From the NCBI GenBank assembly GCA_016203305.1, contig JACQMY010000012.1:1-40356 (forward strand): a stretch of 40,356 bases of DNA, in the 5' to 3' direction. Position 1 is the stretch's first letter; every line of letters begins with the position of its first letter. Below, in pieces: positions 15,879 to 23,970 of this stretch. A program made the translations under genes and the position numbers. Origin of the DNA: Candidatus Woesearchaeota archaeon (GTDB lineage Archaea; Nanobdellota; Nanobdellia; Woesearchaeales; ARS49). The notes under the pieces are model-generated. The model did not search any database. It had not been told where the DNA came from and was given only the letters and a program-made list of their open reading frames with translations.

Positions 15879-17156
15879 ATGGCAAAAGCAAAACCACACT
15901 TGAACATTGTATTTGTAGGTCACGTTGACCACGGTAAATCGACGACTGTAGGTCGTTTGTTGTTTGACGCAGGTACTATTGATGAGCAGACCATGCGTAA
16001 GTTGAAGGAGAAGGCAGAGGAACTTGGCAAGGGCGGTTTTGAATTCGCTTTCGTTATGGACTCTTTGAAGGAAGAGCGTGAGCGTGGAGTTACTATCGAC
16101 CTTTCGCACAAGAAGTTTAGCACGCAAAAGTATGACTACACTATTATTGATGCGCCAGGTCACAAGGACTTTATCAAGAACATGATTACTGGTGCGTCTC
16201 AGGCTGACGCTGCGGTTCTGGTTGTTGGTTCTGAGGGTATTCAGGCTCAGACAAAGGAGCATGCTTTCTTGTGTAAGACGCTTGGTGTTGGTCAGATCAT
16301 TGTTGCTTGTAACAAGCAGGATTTGAACAAGTACGATCAGGCAAAGTTTGAAGCCACCAAAAAGGCAGCTCAGGACTTGATCAAGAGCGTTGGTTACAAG
16401 GTTGAGAACGTGCAGGTCGTTCCGATTGCTTCATATCCTGGAGAGAACGTTGTGAAGTCTTTGGGCAACATGAAGTGGTACACTGGTCCGACTTTGCTTC
16501 AAGCTTTGGACAACTTGTCTGTTCCTCAGAAGCCGACAAACTTGGCATTGCGCTTGCCGATCCAGGATGTTTACAACATTACGGGTATTGGTGTCGTTCC
16601 TGTTGGTAAGATTGAGACTGGTATTTTGAAGATTGGCCAGAAGGTCGTCTTCATGCCGGGTCCTGCTGGCAAGGGTGTTACAGGCGAAGTTAAGACTGTT
16701 GAGATGCACCACGAGCAGATGCAGGAAGCAGAGCCAGGGGACAACGTTGGATTCAACGTGCGTGGTGTTGAGAAGAAGGACATCAAGAGGGGAGACGTTG
16801 TTGGTCCAGCTGACAACCCTCCTACTGTGGCTGTTGAGTTCACCGCAAACATGATCGTGCTCAACCATCCGACTGTTGTGACTGTTGGTTACACTCCTGT
16901 GTTCCACATTCACACCGCTCAGGTTGCGTGTCAGATTACCGAGATTGTGAAGAAGATCAACCCTGCTACAGGCGAGACTTTGGCGGACCATCCTGACTTT
17001 ATCAAGAACGGTGACGCGGCTGTTGTTAAAATCAAGCCGATGCAGCCACTTGTTATTGAGAAGGTCAAGGAATTCCCGCCTTTGGGCAGGTTTGCTGTTC
17101 GCGACTCCGGAAACACAGTCGCGGCCGGTATGTGCATTGACTTGGTCAAGAAGTAA
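15879..17156 (+). CDS. tuf: translation elongation factor EF-1alpha (aEF1A)
   Basis: GTPase that delivers aminoacyl-tRNA to the ribosome. The 425-residue protein has G1 GHVDHGKST at 14-22, G3 DAPGH near 88-92, G4 NKQD near 147-150, and domains II and III up to the C-terminal [15 protein letters not shown]. It lacks long eukaryotic extensions, as expected for an archaeal form. It is followed after 22 bases by rpsJ on the same strand. A TATA box and a strong ribosome-binding site precede it. Confidence 0.98.
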   Translation: MAKAKPHLNIVFVGHVDHGKSTTVGRLLFDAGTIDEQTMRKLKEKAEELGKGGFEFAFVMDSLKEERERGVTIDLSHKKFSTQKYDYTIIDAPGHKDFIKNMITGASQADAAVLVVGSEGIQAQTKEHAFLCKTLGVGQIIVACNKQDLNKYDQAKFEATKKAAQDLIKSVGYKVENVQVVPIASYPGENVVKSLGNMKWYTGPTLLQALDNLSVPQKPTNLALRLPIQDVYNITGIGVVPVGKIETGILKIGQKVVFMPGPAGKGVTGEVKTVEMHHEQMQEAEPGDNVGFNVRGVEKKDIKRGDVVGPADNPPTVAVEFTANMIVLNHPTVVTVGYTPVFHIHTAQVACQITEIVKKINPATGETLADHPDFIKNGDAAVVKIKPMQPLVIEKVKEFPPLGRFAVRDSGNTVAAGMCIDLVKK

Positions 17157-17178
17157 CAATTTTGTTTTTTGATTTAAT

Positions 17179-17490
17179 ATGCAAAAGGCAAGAATCAAGT
17201 TGGCAAGTGTAGACATCGACAAGTTGAACCAGACTTGTGCGTTTATTAAAGATATTTCTGACAAGACTGGTGTTGAGATGCGCGGTCCGATTCCTTTGCC
17301 TACCAAACGTTTGAAGCTTTCTACAAGGCGTGCTCCGGGCGGCCGTGGTTCTGCTACTTGGGAGCGTTATGAGATGCGTGTTCACAAGCGCATGATTGAT
17401 CTTGGCTTGGACGAGCGCGCTTTGCGTTTGGTCATGCGTATTCCTGTTCCTGAAGGTCTTAACATCGAGATTGAGATGATCGATGCGTAA
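17179..17490 (+). CDS. rpsJ: 30S ribosomal protein uS10
   Basis: Small-subunit protein of 103 residues. It opens [18 protein letters not shown], with the conserved loop [19 protein letters not shown] (near 36-54) and the tail NIEIEMIDA. It forms an operon with EF-1alpha, as in many archaea. The last eight codons plus stop (17464-17490) are copied twice downstream (17563-17589 and 17661-17687), and this tail forms one arm of a hairpin with sequence just after the stop. Confidence 0.97.
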   Translation: MQKARIKLASVDIDKLNQTCAFIKDISDKTGVEMRGPIPLPTKRLKLSTRRAPGGRGSATWERYEMRVHKRMIDLGLDERALRLVMRIPVPEGLNIEIEMIDA

Positions 17491-17687
17491 ATTTTGATCT
17501 CAATCTCGACTGTGATCGACAATGCGTTCAACTATTGGTTATTGTGGCGCATCGATCGACACATCGAAATCGAAATGATCGATGCATAATTCTAGCATTC
17601 GATTTCGAGTGTGCTCGGAAATCCGAACAATTAGTTATGGTTCTTGCGGATTTCCGATACATCGAGATTGAGCTGATCGATGCGTGA
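17464..17687 (+). repeat. tandem copies of the rpsJ 3' end with double stem-loops (elements C and D)
   Basis: Three copies of the coding tail IEIE(M/L)IDA plus stop start at 17464, 17563 and 17661, 99 and 98 bases apart. Copies 1 and 2 differ at four synonymous third positions; copy 3 differs by Met to Leu and TAA to TGA. Copy 1 pairs TCGAGATTGAGAT (17464-17476 region) with ATCTCAATCTCGA (17497-17509). Copy 2 pairs TCGAAATCGAA (17564-17574) with TTCGATTTCGA (17598-17608). Each is followed by a second hairpin (17514-17557 and 17615-17657). The linker of copy 2 is GAGTGTGCTC. Confidence 0.8.
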
Positions 17688-17738
17688 TTCTTCTTCAGCC
17701 CAATAATCGTTAAATAGCTATTCTTAATTGGCTCTTAT

Positions 17739-18452
17739 ATGCGTGTCGATGCGGTTGTTTACGATTTGGATAATACTCTGGTTGATTTTCATACAATGAA
17801 GCGTCAGTCTGTTGATGCCGCTTTGGACAAAATGATCGAGCGTGGTTTGCCAGTGAACAAGTCAGAGGCTTGGTGTATTGTTGATGAGGTGTATAGGAAT
17901 CATGGCTGGGAGGATCCTTTGTTGTTCTGGCATGTTGCAGAGTATGCAGGCATTAGGAAAGAAGTGCAACTTGAGCGTTTCGCACAGATGGGTAAGACTG
18001 CATATCGCAGACGGCAGCGTGATTTTCTTCATCCTTATGAGGGTGTTGTTGAAACGCTGGATGGCCTGAAGGAGTTGAATGTGCGGTTGGCAATTCTTTC
18101 TGATGCTCCTCGTTTGAAGATTTTTGATCGTTTGTGTGATACGGGGTTGGAGCCGTATTTTGAGGATAGTGTTGTTGGTGGAGATGATGGGGGGCATTTG
18201 CAAAAGCCTTCCGCAGAGGCTTTCCAGCGGGTGTTGTCTGTTTTGGAGCGTGATTCTCCGCAGGGTGTGTTGATGGTTGGCGATCATCCAGTGCGCGATA
18301 TTCTTGGCGCTAAAAATTATGGGTTTGGAACCGCGTGGGCCAAGTATGGTTTTGTTCCAAAATTACAGCAGGATGTCATTCCGTTAACGCGTGCGGATTA
18401 TACTTTAGAAACGCCCACTGACGTGTTGGAGATTGTGCGCGGGTCTTGTTGA
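17739..18452 (+). CDS. HAD-superfamily hydrolase
   Basis: A 237-residue phosphatase-like protein. Motif I is VYDLDNTLVDF (catalytic Asp at 9 and 11), the cap follows, motif II is ILSDAP near 113, and motifs III/IV include a Lys in HLQKPSAEAF and MVGDHPVRDILGAKNYG near 185. It resembles HAD subfamily IA phosphoglycolate or pyrophosphate phosphatases; the substrate is unknown. GTTAAATAG at about 17709-17717 gives a TATA box about 26 bases before the ATG. Confidence 0.88.
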   Translation: MRVDAVVYDLDNTLVDFHTMKRQSVDAALDKMIERGLPVNKSEAWCIVDEVYRNHGWEDPLLFWHVAEYAGIRKEVQLERFAQMGKTAYRRRQRDFLHPYEGVVETLDGLKELNVRLAILSDAPRLKIFDRLCDTGLEPYFEDSVVGGDDGGHLQKPSAEAFQRVLSVLERDSPQGVLMVGDHPVRDILGAKNYGFGTAWAKYGFVPKLQQDVIPLTRADYTLETPTDVLEIVRGSC

Positions 18453-18464
18453 TGCAACGTCTTG

Positions 18465-18537
18465 CCACGTACTACAAACTACGCACTACAGACTACAAAC
18501 TATCTTCTTCCTCCGCCCTTCATCCTAACTACTCTCA
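18465..18537. repeat. CTACAAACTAC and CTTCTTCCTCCG intergenic repeats
   Basis: The gap carries three CTACAAACTA-like words followed by a CTTCTTCCTCCGCCCTTCATCCTAA-like pyrimidine run (described here in pieces). It joins both word families in the order seen near 12.9 kb. No gene is seen. Confidence 0.5.
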
Positions 18538-18582
18538 ATGAATGAATAACCTTTTTATACCCTTTTCGTAATTTGTTGTTTG

Positions 18583-19335
18583 ATGCAGTGGTTATATCCT
18601 ATTCTGAGCGTTGTGATAGTTAGCGCTATTGCTTTTATTGGTTTGTGGACGTTCGCGATGAAGACTCCTCAGTTGCAGCGTATTGTGTTGTACTTGGTGA
18701 GTTTTAGCGCTGGTGCGTTATTGGGTGATGCGTTTATCCACTTGCTGCCGGAGGCTGCGGATGGGGGATTTGGACTTTCAATCTCGTTGTATATTCTTTT
18801 GGGCATAATTGTTTCGTTCGTTATTGAGAAAATAATTTGGCGGCATTGTCATTTGCATAAGTGTGCTGCTTCTCACCATCATGTTCAGCCTCAGCCTTTT
18901 GCTTATTTGAACTTGATCGGGGATGGAGTGCACAACTTTATTGATGGGTTGATTATTGGCGGGAGTTATTTGGTTAGCGTGCCGGTTGGTGTTTCCACTA
19001 CGCTTGCTGTTATCTTGCACGAGATTCCCCAGGAGATTGGGGATTTTGGCGTTCTGATTCATGGAGGGTTTAAACGTTCCCAGGCTTTGTTCTATAATTT
19101 CTTGTCAGGGTTGACCTCTGTGATAGGGGTTATTGTTGCCTTGCTGCTCAGTGAGACGACTAACGTTACTAACGTGCTTGTTCCGTTTGCCGCGGGCAGT
19201 TTTATCTATATCGCATGTACTGACTTGTTGCCTGAATTGCATAAGAGTGTGAAGATGAAGGAGTCTGTTGGCCAGCTTGTGGCGTTTATCGCGGGCATTG
19301 GTGTTATGGTATTGTTGCTTGTTTTTCTTGGGTGA
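18583..19335 (+). CDS. ZIP family metal transporter
   Basis: Probably imports zinc or another divalent metal across the membrane. The 250-residue protein has about eight helices. A His-rich cytosolic loop (HCHLHKCAASHHHVQPQP) lies near 87-103, then the metal-binding helices GDGVHNFIDGLIIGG (about 112-126) and HEIPQEIGDFGVLIHGG (about 145-161), both with the family's His/Asn/Asp/Glu ligands. The ATG at 18583 is set by a TATA box (TTTTATAC at about 18552-18559); a TTG codon precedes it in frame. Confidence 0.93.
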   Translation: MQWLYPILSVVIVSAIAFIGLWTFAMKTPQLQRIVLYLVSFSAGALLGDAFIHLLPEAADGGFGLSISLYILLGIIVSFVIEKIIWRHCHLHKCAASHHHVQPQPFAYLNLIGDGVHNFIDGLIIGGSYLVSVPVGVSTTLAVILHEIPQEIGDFGVLIHGGFKRSQALFYNFLSGLTSVIGVIVALLLSETTNVTNVLVPFAAGSFIYIACTDLLPELHKSVKMKESVGQLVAFIAGIGVMVLLLVFLG

Positions 19336-19339
19336 GAGA

Positions 19340-19879
19340 ATGGAGCTTGTTGACGTTGTGGACATGCATGACAACATTGTCAGTACTGTTTCCCGTGATG
19401 AAGTGCACAGGAAGGGGTTGTTGCACCGGGGCGTGACTATTTTGGTTTTCGACCCTGGTGGCAGGTTGTTCGTACAGCAGCGTTCAAGCACGAAAGATGT
19501 TTTTCCAAGCACTTGGCAGGGTGGTGTGATGGGGCATGTCATGCATGGCGAGACGTTGCATGAGGCTGCTGTTCGAGAGTTGCGTGAAGAGCTTGGCTTG
19601 GTTGTAGTCCCTGCGAAAGTCAAGGAGGTTGCGCGTTTTGGTTTGCATGAGGGTGTTGAGCGTATGCTTGGTGCGGTTTACGTTTTGCGTGATGTTAAGC
19701 AAGAGCCGGTTATTGATAAGGGCGAGGTTTCTTCTGGTGGTTTTTGGGCTGTTCAAAAGGTTGAATCAGAGGTTGCAAAAAATCTTCAGGTTTGGCATCC
19801 AATATTCGTGAAGACTTGGCAGATTTTCAAGGACGCTAAGCAGCCTGTTGTTGACTATGTTGGCATTCAGAAGAAATAA
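19340..19879 (+). CDS. Nudix hydrolase, IPP-isomerase-like subgroup
   Basis: A 179-residue protein. The N-terminal MELVDVVDMHDNIVSTVSRDEVHRK and LLHRGVTILVF pattern is that of IDI-like Nudix enzymes. The Nudix box G-HVMHG-E-TLHEAAV-RELREELGL is intact. It starts five bases after the ZIP stop with GGTGAGAG as ribosome-binding site, so it is the second gene of that operon. IPP isomerase activity is possible, but key IDI Cys/Glu residues are not evident; a generic pyrophosphatase is as likely. Confidence 0.85.
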   Translation: MELVDVVDMHDNIVSTVSRDEVHRKGLLHRGVTILVFDPGGRLFVQQRSSTKDVFPSTWQGGVMGHVMHGETLHEAAVRELREELGLVVVPAKVKEVARFGLHEGVERMLGAVYVLRDVKQEPVIDKGEVSSGGFWAVQKVESEVAKNLQVWHPIFVKTWQIFKDAKQPVVDYVGIQKK

Positions 19880-19904
19880 ATAGCAGCTGGCTTGTTATTT
19901 GTTC

Positions 19905-20474
19905 ATGGCGACTGCCGAAGAGATCAGGGTGTGGTTGGAGTGGGCGATTGGAAAGAAACTAGTGGTGTTGCCTCTGATTCGCAAGGGCGATTATGTGCAG
20001 AAGGGATCCGACTATTGGATTTTTGTTGATGACGTTGCTGGTGTTCTTGTTCCGTTTCGTCGTGCAGGCGGTCTTAACATTAAGGCAATACGGGCACATT
20101 TTACGAAGCGACTAACTAAAGGCAGGCAGAATGAGTATTATGATAGGAACGGTACACCATACAAATCAGGAGTTGCAGTGGCATTAAGCGCTCTTGTTCG
20201 TGATCGTGTTGGCGAGTGCACTGAAATGAGCGTGATTGCTCAGTTATTGGCGCAAGAGTTGGGGCGGGAGAGTTATTGGGTTTCAGGATTTCTTCGCACG
20301 CAAAACGAGGTTGTTGACACGTTTCATGCGTGGAATGTGGTGTTTAAAGGGGACAAGTTTTGGATTTTTGATTCCGCCCAGAACAGTATATTGGAGTTAA
20401 AAGGGGTACAGAATAATGAGGGTTTTGTTGAACTCGTTACTGATTCTGAGACATTAAAGTATGCTTTGAATTGA
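19905..20474 (+). CDS. transglutaminase-like cysteine protein
   Basis: A 189-residue protein with a Cys-His-Asp triad in the transglutaminase/protease-like order. Cys at about 105 is in VGECTEMSVIAQLLAQELG, His at about 141 is in THFHAWNVV-like context, and Asp at about 155 is in FWIFDSAQ. It has no signal peptide, so it should act in the cytosol. A TATA box (AAATAAATAG near 19873-19882) lies about 27 bases before the chosen ATG. The substrate is unknown. Confidence 0.78.
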   Translation: MATAEEIRVWLEWAIGKKLVVLPLIRKGDYVQKGSDYWIFVDDVAGVLVPFRRAGGLNIKAIRAHFTKRLTKGRQNEYYDRNGTPYKSGVAVALSALVRDRVGECTEMSVIAQLLAQELGRESYWVSGFLRTQNEVVDTFHAWNVVFKGDKFWIFDSAQNSILELKGVQNNEGFVELVTDSETLKYALN

Positions 20475-20609
20475 TCATCGTTTCATGAACAGAATGACTG
20501 CCACGATGAGTATGAGCAGACTTGCTATTTCCCTGCTCGCAGGTATGAAACCTAAGTATAATAGTGCTAGTGCGACAAGGTTCAGGAAGGCTAGTGTTTG
20601 TTTGTTCAT
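20475..20609 (-). CDS. 44-residue membrane protein
   Basis: A short gene with two hydrophobic segments (about 5-22 and 28-42) separated by IPASRE, ending in FMKR. The ATG at 20609 is preceded by GGAGG, five bases upstream, which makes translation credible. Its stop abuts the stop of the convergent transglutaminase-like gene. The function is unknown. Confidence 0.6.
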   Translation of the reverse strand: MNKQTLAFLNLVALALLYLGFIPASREIASLLILIVAVILFMKR

Positions 20610-20646
20610 GTTTCCTCCGTACAAACTACTTACTACACACTACCAA

Positions 20647-21339
20647 CTATCCCAGTGCTAGCGTGTAATATATCATCCATGCTGCAAGTGATAATAGCAA
20701 TAGTCCGATGAATAGGCGCATGTATTTTTTGTTTTTTTGTCTCCATTCTTCGAACCATTTCCAATGTATTCCTTTGACTACGAATAATAGAATAATTACT
20801 AATGGCAATACAAAGATTAAGTTGTAGATGACTAGGAATGCCATGTTGTTGAACGTTACTCCGCTGAGAGACATTAGCGCTAGGACTGCAAGATAGACTG
20901 CTCCTGTGCAGGGTAGTTCTACTAGTGCTACAAACGTGCCTAGGAATGCTGCTGTTAATGGGCTGTCTCCTACTTTTTGGACGTACATTTTGATGCGTTC
21001 TGCTTCTCCTGGAATGATGCCCAGGCTGAACCCTTTGCCGTACCAGAAGTAGTCTTTGATTTCTAATAATCCTGCAACTGCTACAAGTCCTGCTATTACG
21101 TAGTAGCTTGCTACGCTGAATCCAGCGAGTTTGCGGATGACTGGCAGAAGTACTAATCCGGCAGCAAAGTAGGTTAGGAATACAAAGAATATGTAGACTA
21201 GCCCGTTGAAGAGCATGTGTCTTTTGTGTGCTGTTTTTGCTAGAAATGCTAGAAGGAAAATCAACACGCCAAATGCGCACGGGTTTATTCCGTCTATTAG
21301 CGCTGCTCCAATTATTATTGGGAGGTTGATTTCTGCCAT
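20647..21339 (-). CDS. CcdA/DsbD-type transmembrane thiol protein
   Basis: A 230-residue protein with six or so helices. It carries the two membrane Cys of electron-relay proteins: DGINPCAFGVLIFLL (Cys21) and VELPCTGAVYLAVL (Cys144). This pattern occurs in DsbD/CcdA-related proteins that pass electrons from cytosolic thioredoxin to outside thiols. It follows a zinc-binding protein gene with no gap (TAA then ATG), suggesting a metal or thiol role. It is distinct from the CcdA at 28690, which has APC and TPC motifs. Confidence 0.83.
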   Translation of the reverse strand: MAEINLPIIIGAALIDGINPCAFGVLIFLLAFLAKTAHKRHMLFNGLVYIFFVFLTYFAAGLVLLPVIRKLAGFSVASYYVIAGLVAVAGLLEIKDYFWYGKGFSLGIIPGEAERIKMYVQKVGDSPLTAAFLGTFVALVELPCTGAVYLAVLALMSLSGVTFNNMAFLVIYNLIFVLPLVIILLFVVKGIHWKWFEEWRQKNKKYMRLFIGLLLLSLAAWMIYYTLALG

Positions 21340-21474
21340 TTAACAAAATTCGCAGGTTTTTTTGTCTTTTTTCTTGTACTTTTCGTGGCACTGGGTGTCG
21401 CAGAATAGCATGCCTTCTTTGGTGATCATGCCTGCTTTTCTCAGCTTACCGCATGTTGCGCAAACATTTGCCAT
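21340..21474 (-). CDS. 44-residue Cys-rich metal-binding protein, TRASH/YHS-like
   Basis: A short protein with Cys at CATCG (5 and 8), FCDTQCHEKY (25 and 29) and CEFC at the very end. The FC-x3-C arrangement and length resemble TRASH/YHS metal-binding units linked to heavy-metal handling. GGAGGTG sits about 6 bases before the ATG, and the TAA stop is directly followed by the ATG of the CcdA/DsbD-like gene. Zinc or copper binding is inferred. Confidence 0.7.
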   Translation of the reverse strand: MANVCATCGKLRKAGMITKEGMLFCDTQCHEKYKKKDKKTCEFC

Positions 21475-21497
21475 AATGCACCTCCGATATTTATGAG

Positions 21498-21534
21498 GAG
21501 GTTCCGACAGAAGCGAAGCTTTCGTCGATACCTC
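21498..21534. terminator. stem-loop between the His-rich membrane gene and the Cys-rich gene
   Basis: GAGGT/ACCTC (21498-21502 with 21530-21534), CGAC/GTCG and AAGC/GCTT form three stacked stem parts around a GAA loop. It lies directly after the stop at 21537 and just upstream of the next gene's ribosome-binding site. It may be a terminator or an attenuator; it could also be a metal-responsive switch, which I cannot test here. Confidence 0.45.
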
Positions 21535-21536
21535 TT

Positions 21537-22061
21537 TTAACTGAATGTTATGATGATTTCATCGCCGTCTTTCCAGACGTATTTTTGGTATGCAAATGTC
21601 TGGTCTTGGTTGACCATCATTCTCACTACTCCTTCTTTTCCGTCTGGGCAGGCATTGCCGTTGCAATAGTTAGCAATGCACGTTTCGTTGAATGGTATTT
21701 TGAATTCTTTCATAAACGTTTCCAAGCGCAGAGGTCTGTCTTCTAGGAGCTTGCCTGTTGTCGGCTCGTAGGGGAGTCGTTCGTGGAAATGCATTAGATT
21801 GCGTTCTTTGTGCGTGTGCGGTCCTTCTAATGGTCCGTGTTCTAATGGCAATGACATTTTTTTGCCACAGAGATCTATTGTAATGTCTGCATGCGCGTGG
21901 AATGTTTTGATGCACTTGTCTACGTAACAAACCTCAAACTCTTCGACTTTTTCTGCTGTTGACAGGTAGTACCATACAGAATAAGCAATGTATGCTGCTG
22001 CTAGGATCGCAAGTGCGTAGCCTGCTATTTGCAACCAATTTCTGTGCACCTTCTTTTGCAT
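21537..22061 (-). CDS. membrane-anchored His-rich protein, probable metal-binding
   Basis: A 174-residue protein with one N-terminal membrane helix (about 10-33), so most of it lies outside. Clustered His residues read FHAHADITIDLCG (about 55-67), LEHGPLEGPHTHKE (about 73-86) and MHFHERLP (about 90-97). Cys residues at CYVDKC and CIANYC sit around it. The HAHADI...HTH...HFH order matches archaeal and bacterial secreted proteins thought to bind copper or iron. It is upstream of the Cys-rich and CcdA-like genes, giving a metal/thiol gene set. Confidence 0.72.
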   Translation of the reverse strand: MQKKVHRNWLQIAGYALAILAAAYIAYSVWYYLSTAEKVEEFEVCYVDKCIKTFHAHADITIDLCGKKMSLPLEHGPLEGPHTHKERNLMHFHERLPYEPTTGKLLEDRPLRLETFMKEFKIPFNETCIANYCNGNACPDGKEGVVRMMVNQDQTFAYQKYVWKDGDEIIITFS

Positions 22062-22100
22062 GGTTTATAAATAACAGTTGTTGCTCTTAAAGCTTACGTT

Positions 22101-23156
22101 TTAGAATATATCCGACGGCATGGTTTCTCGTGTCACGCTGTATAGTGCGTGGACTTGGTCTTTGTATCTGCGGCAGAATTCTTTGCCCAGCACGCGGAAG
22201 AGCGAGCATAGGTCTGCAGGGGTTTTCTTTCCAACAAGCCTGTCTCCTGCGTCTCCGAGTCCGGGCATGATGAAGAAATCGTCGTTCAGTGTTGGGTCTA
22301 TTCTGAAGCTGGCAAGTCGTGCTTCGCTGTTGTTTGCCACGTTGTAAACTCCTGGCAATGCGCTGATGAGGGCAAGCATTGTGATTTTTGCAGGCGTTAT
22401 TCCTTCTTCTCTTAGAAGTCCTTCTATTGCGAAAAGGCTTCCGCCTGTTGCGCACATGATTTCTGGTATTACAAAGTGTTTGCCTTCGATTGTTTCCTTT
22501 GTGTAGAAAGTGTGTTCTTCCTCGCTGACGTGGTGCAAGCCGCCTTCCTCTTTGCGTTTTGGTCTGAAGATTGCATATTCTGGAGTTCTTCCGGTTTGTC
22601 GTTGTACCCAGTCGCCGGTTACAACTGCGGGCAATATTCCTGCGCGCAAGAAGACGCCGATGCACGTGTTTTCAAGGTCTGGACTGTACGCTTCTCTTGT
22701 TACAACGCTTTGTTGGTATGGCCTGTCAACAGGTGTTTGGATAACCTTATCCCTGTACTTGTTTGAGAATGCTGCTGCAAGCAACTGTATGTATGCGTCT
22801 CTGACTGCTTCTCTGAACAGGCAAGTGTCTGTGTTTGTATCGCGGAGTGCTGTGAGTGTTTCATCAACTTGTCCGTGTTGTGCAACAAATCTCGGTCTGA
22901 GTGTAAAGAATCTTCCACCTCTTTCAATTCCATTAAGTCTGTTCATTGCGCTTTCGACACGATAATCCAGGCCTCTGTCGATCTCGGCAAGACGCCGGGT
23001 TTCGTCTTCGTTTAGCGGTCGTTCTAACGGTTTTCCATCTGGTGCCAGAAGTTGTTTTCTTTCTCCGTAAAATACGTGATTTATGCCGCCAACAACTTTT
23101 TGCTGTTCTGTATTGGGCCGTTTGATGTCTTTCTCCCAAAGAAGCACTCGTTCCAT
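22101..23156 (-). CDS. uracil phosphoribosyltransferase-like protein, extended
   Basis: A 351-residue protein whose C-terminal half is a UPRTase/PRTase domain. It has IGVFLRAGILPA near 165-176, the PRPP loop PEIMCATGGS near 228-237 (usual DPMLATGGS), ALISALPGVYNV, and the base-binding FIMPGLGDAGDRLVG near 294-308. UPRTases make UMP from uracil and PRPP. The N-terminal 140 residues are extra compared with the usual 210-residue enzyme, and the loop Asp is Glu. ATTATTATACC at about 23180 is a likely TATA box. The exact base is uncertain. Confidence 0.8.
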   Translation of the reverse strand: MERVLLWEKDIKRPNTEQQKVVGGINHVFYGERKQLLAPDGKPLERPLNEDETRRLAEIDRGLDYRVESAMNRLNGIERGGRFFTLRPRFVAQHGQVDETLTALRDTNTDTCLFREAVRDAYIQLLAAAFSNKYRDKVIQTPVDRPYQQSVVTREAYSPDLENTCIGVFLRAGILPAVVTGDWVQRQTGRTPEYAIFRPKRKEEGGLHHVSEEEHTFYTKETIEGKHFVIPEIMCATGGSLFAIEGLLREEGITPAKITMLALISALPGVYNVANNSEARLASFRIDPTLNDDFFIMPGLGDAGDRLVGKKTPADLCSLFRVLGKEFCRRYKDQVHALYSVTRETMPSDIF

Positions 23157-23251
23157 GATGCCTGTTCATAAGAAGTGGTATAATAATTGTTGTGACAGGA
23201 GAAAAGTGGTGAAAAGGTTGTTTGTATTCCTGTGCGCTGGCCTTTGAACAC

Positions 23252-23500
23252 CTAATTCTCATCGCTTTCGATTATTTTTATGATTTCATCCAATCGTTCG
23301 GGATTCAAACTTATTTGAAGACCGTACGATGTTGGTTTAGAAAGAATGAGCCTTTCTTTAATCAGTTCATCAGCCGTAGTTTTTGCATCACCTGAAAGAT
23401 GGCTCGGAATTCCAGAAGTCACGTTTTCGAAAGCGGTGTGTTTTCCGCCAATGACTCTGCGGCGGAATAATTTTCTGAGGATAACAACACGAAGATTCAT
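23252..23500 (-). CDS. small winged-helix-like protein, 82 residues
   Basis: A basic N-terminus (LRKLFRRRVIGGKHTAFENVTSG) is followed by a helix-turn-helix-like AKTTADELIKERLILSK and a wing-like GLQISLN. It is probably nucleic-acid binding. TATAAATAG at about 23524-23532 lies about 27 bases upstream. It is divergent from the next regulator gene. Confidence 0.58.
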   Translation of the reverse strand: MNLRVVILRKLFRRRVIGGKHTAFENVTSGIPSHLSGDAKTTADELIKERLILSKPTSYGLQISLNPERLDEIIKIIESDEN

Positions 23501-23597
23501 GAGTTTATAGAATTTCTTCGTCTATTTATAAGTTCGTTCGATATTGGAAGTTTAGAACAGCAAAAAACTTATATACAACCTTCTATTAGAGAACAGT

Positions 23598-23924
23598 ATG
23601 GAAAGCGAAAAAACCTCCTTTAGACTCGTATTCGGAGATTCTCCCACATCGAAAGTATTGGACTTTCTCATCGACAATCAAGAGTTTGATTACAGTTTAA
23701 CAGACATTTCAAAGGGCGCAGAAATCGCCTGGAGCACACTGCACGAATTCTGGCAAGGCCTTGTGAAATTAGGAATTGTAAAAAAGACAAGAAAAATCGG
23801 CAGAGCAGAATTGTACAAACTCCATCTCGACAATCCATTGGTGAAAAAACTCATTGAAATCGACATGCTTGTTTCAAAACAACTCATCCAACTTGAGATT
23901 GAAAAGCAAAGGATTGTTGTGTGA
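23598..23924 (+). CDS. winged-helix transcriptional regulator
   Basis: A 108-residue protein. DSPTSKVLDFLIDNQEFDYSLTDISKGAEIAWSTLHEFWQGLVKLGIVKKTRK is a typical archaeal winged helix (about 14-66) and GRAELYKLHLDNPLV is the wing; a C-terminal helix likely dimerises. Targets are unknown, but it may control the divergent gene at 23252-23500. CTTATATAC at about 23568-23576 is a TATA box near -26. Confidence 0.82.
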   Translation: MESEKTSFRLVFGDSPTSKVLDFLIDNQEFDYSLTDISKGAEIAWSTLHEFWQGLVKLGIVKKTRKIGRAELYKLHLDNPLVKKLIEIDMLVSKQLIQLEIEKQRIVV

Positions 23925-23970
23925 AACTGTCCCGCTGGGTTGATTATCCCTGCCCAGGGTTTGCTCTGAA

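Noticed and set aside
22063-22072. TATA box directly before the His-rich membrane protein start
   Set aside because: It is only about 6 bases from the ATG, too close to work for this start; a weaker CTTTAAGA at about 22088 has the right spacing.
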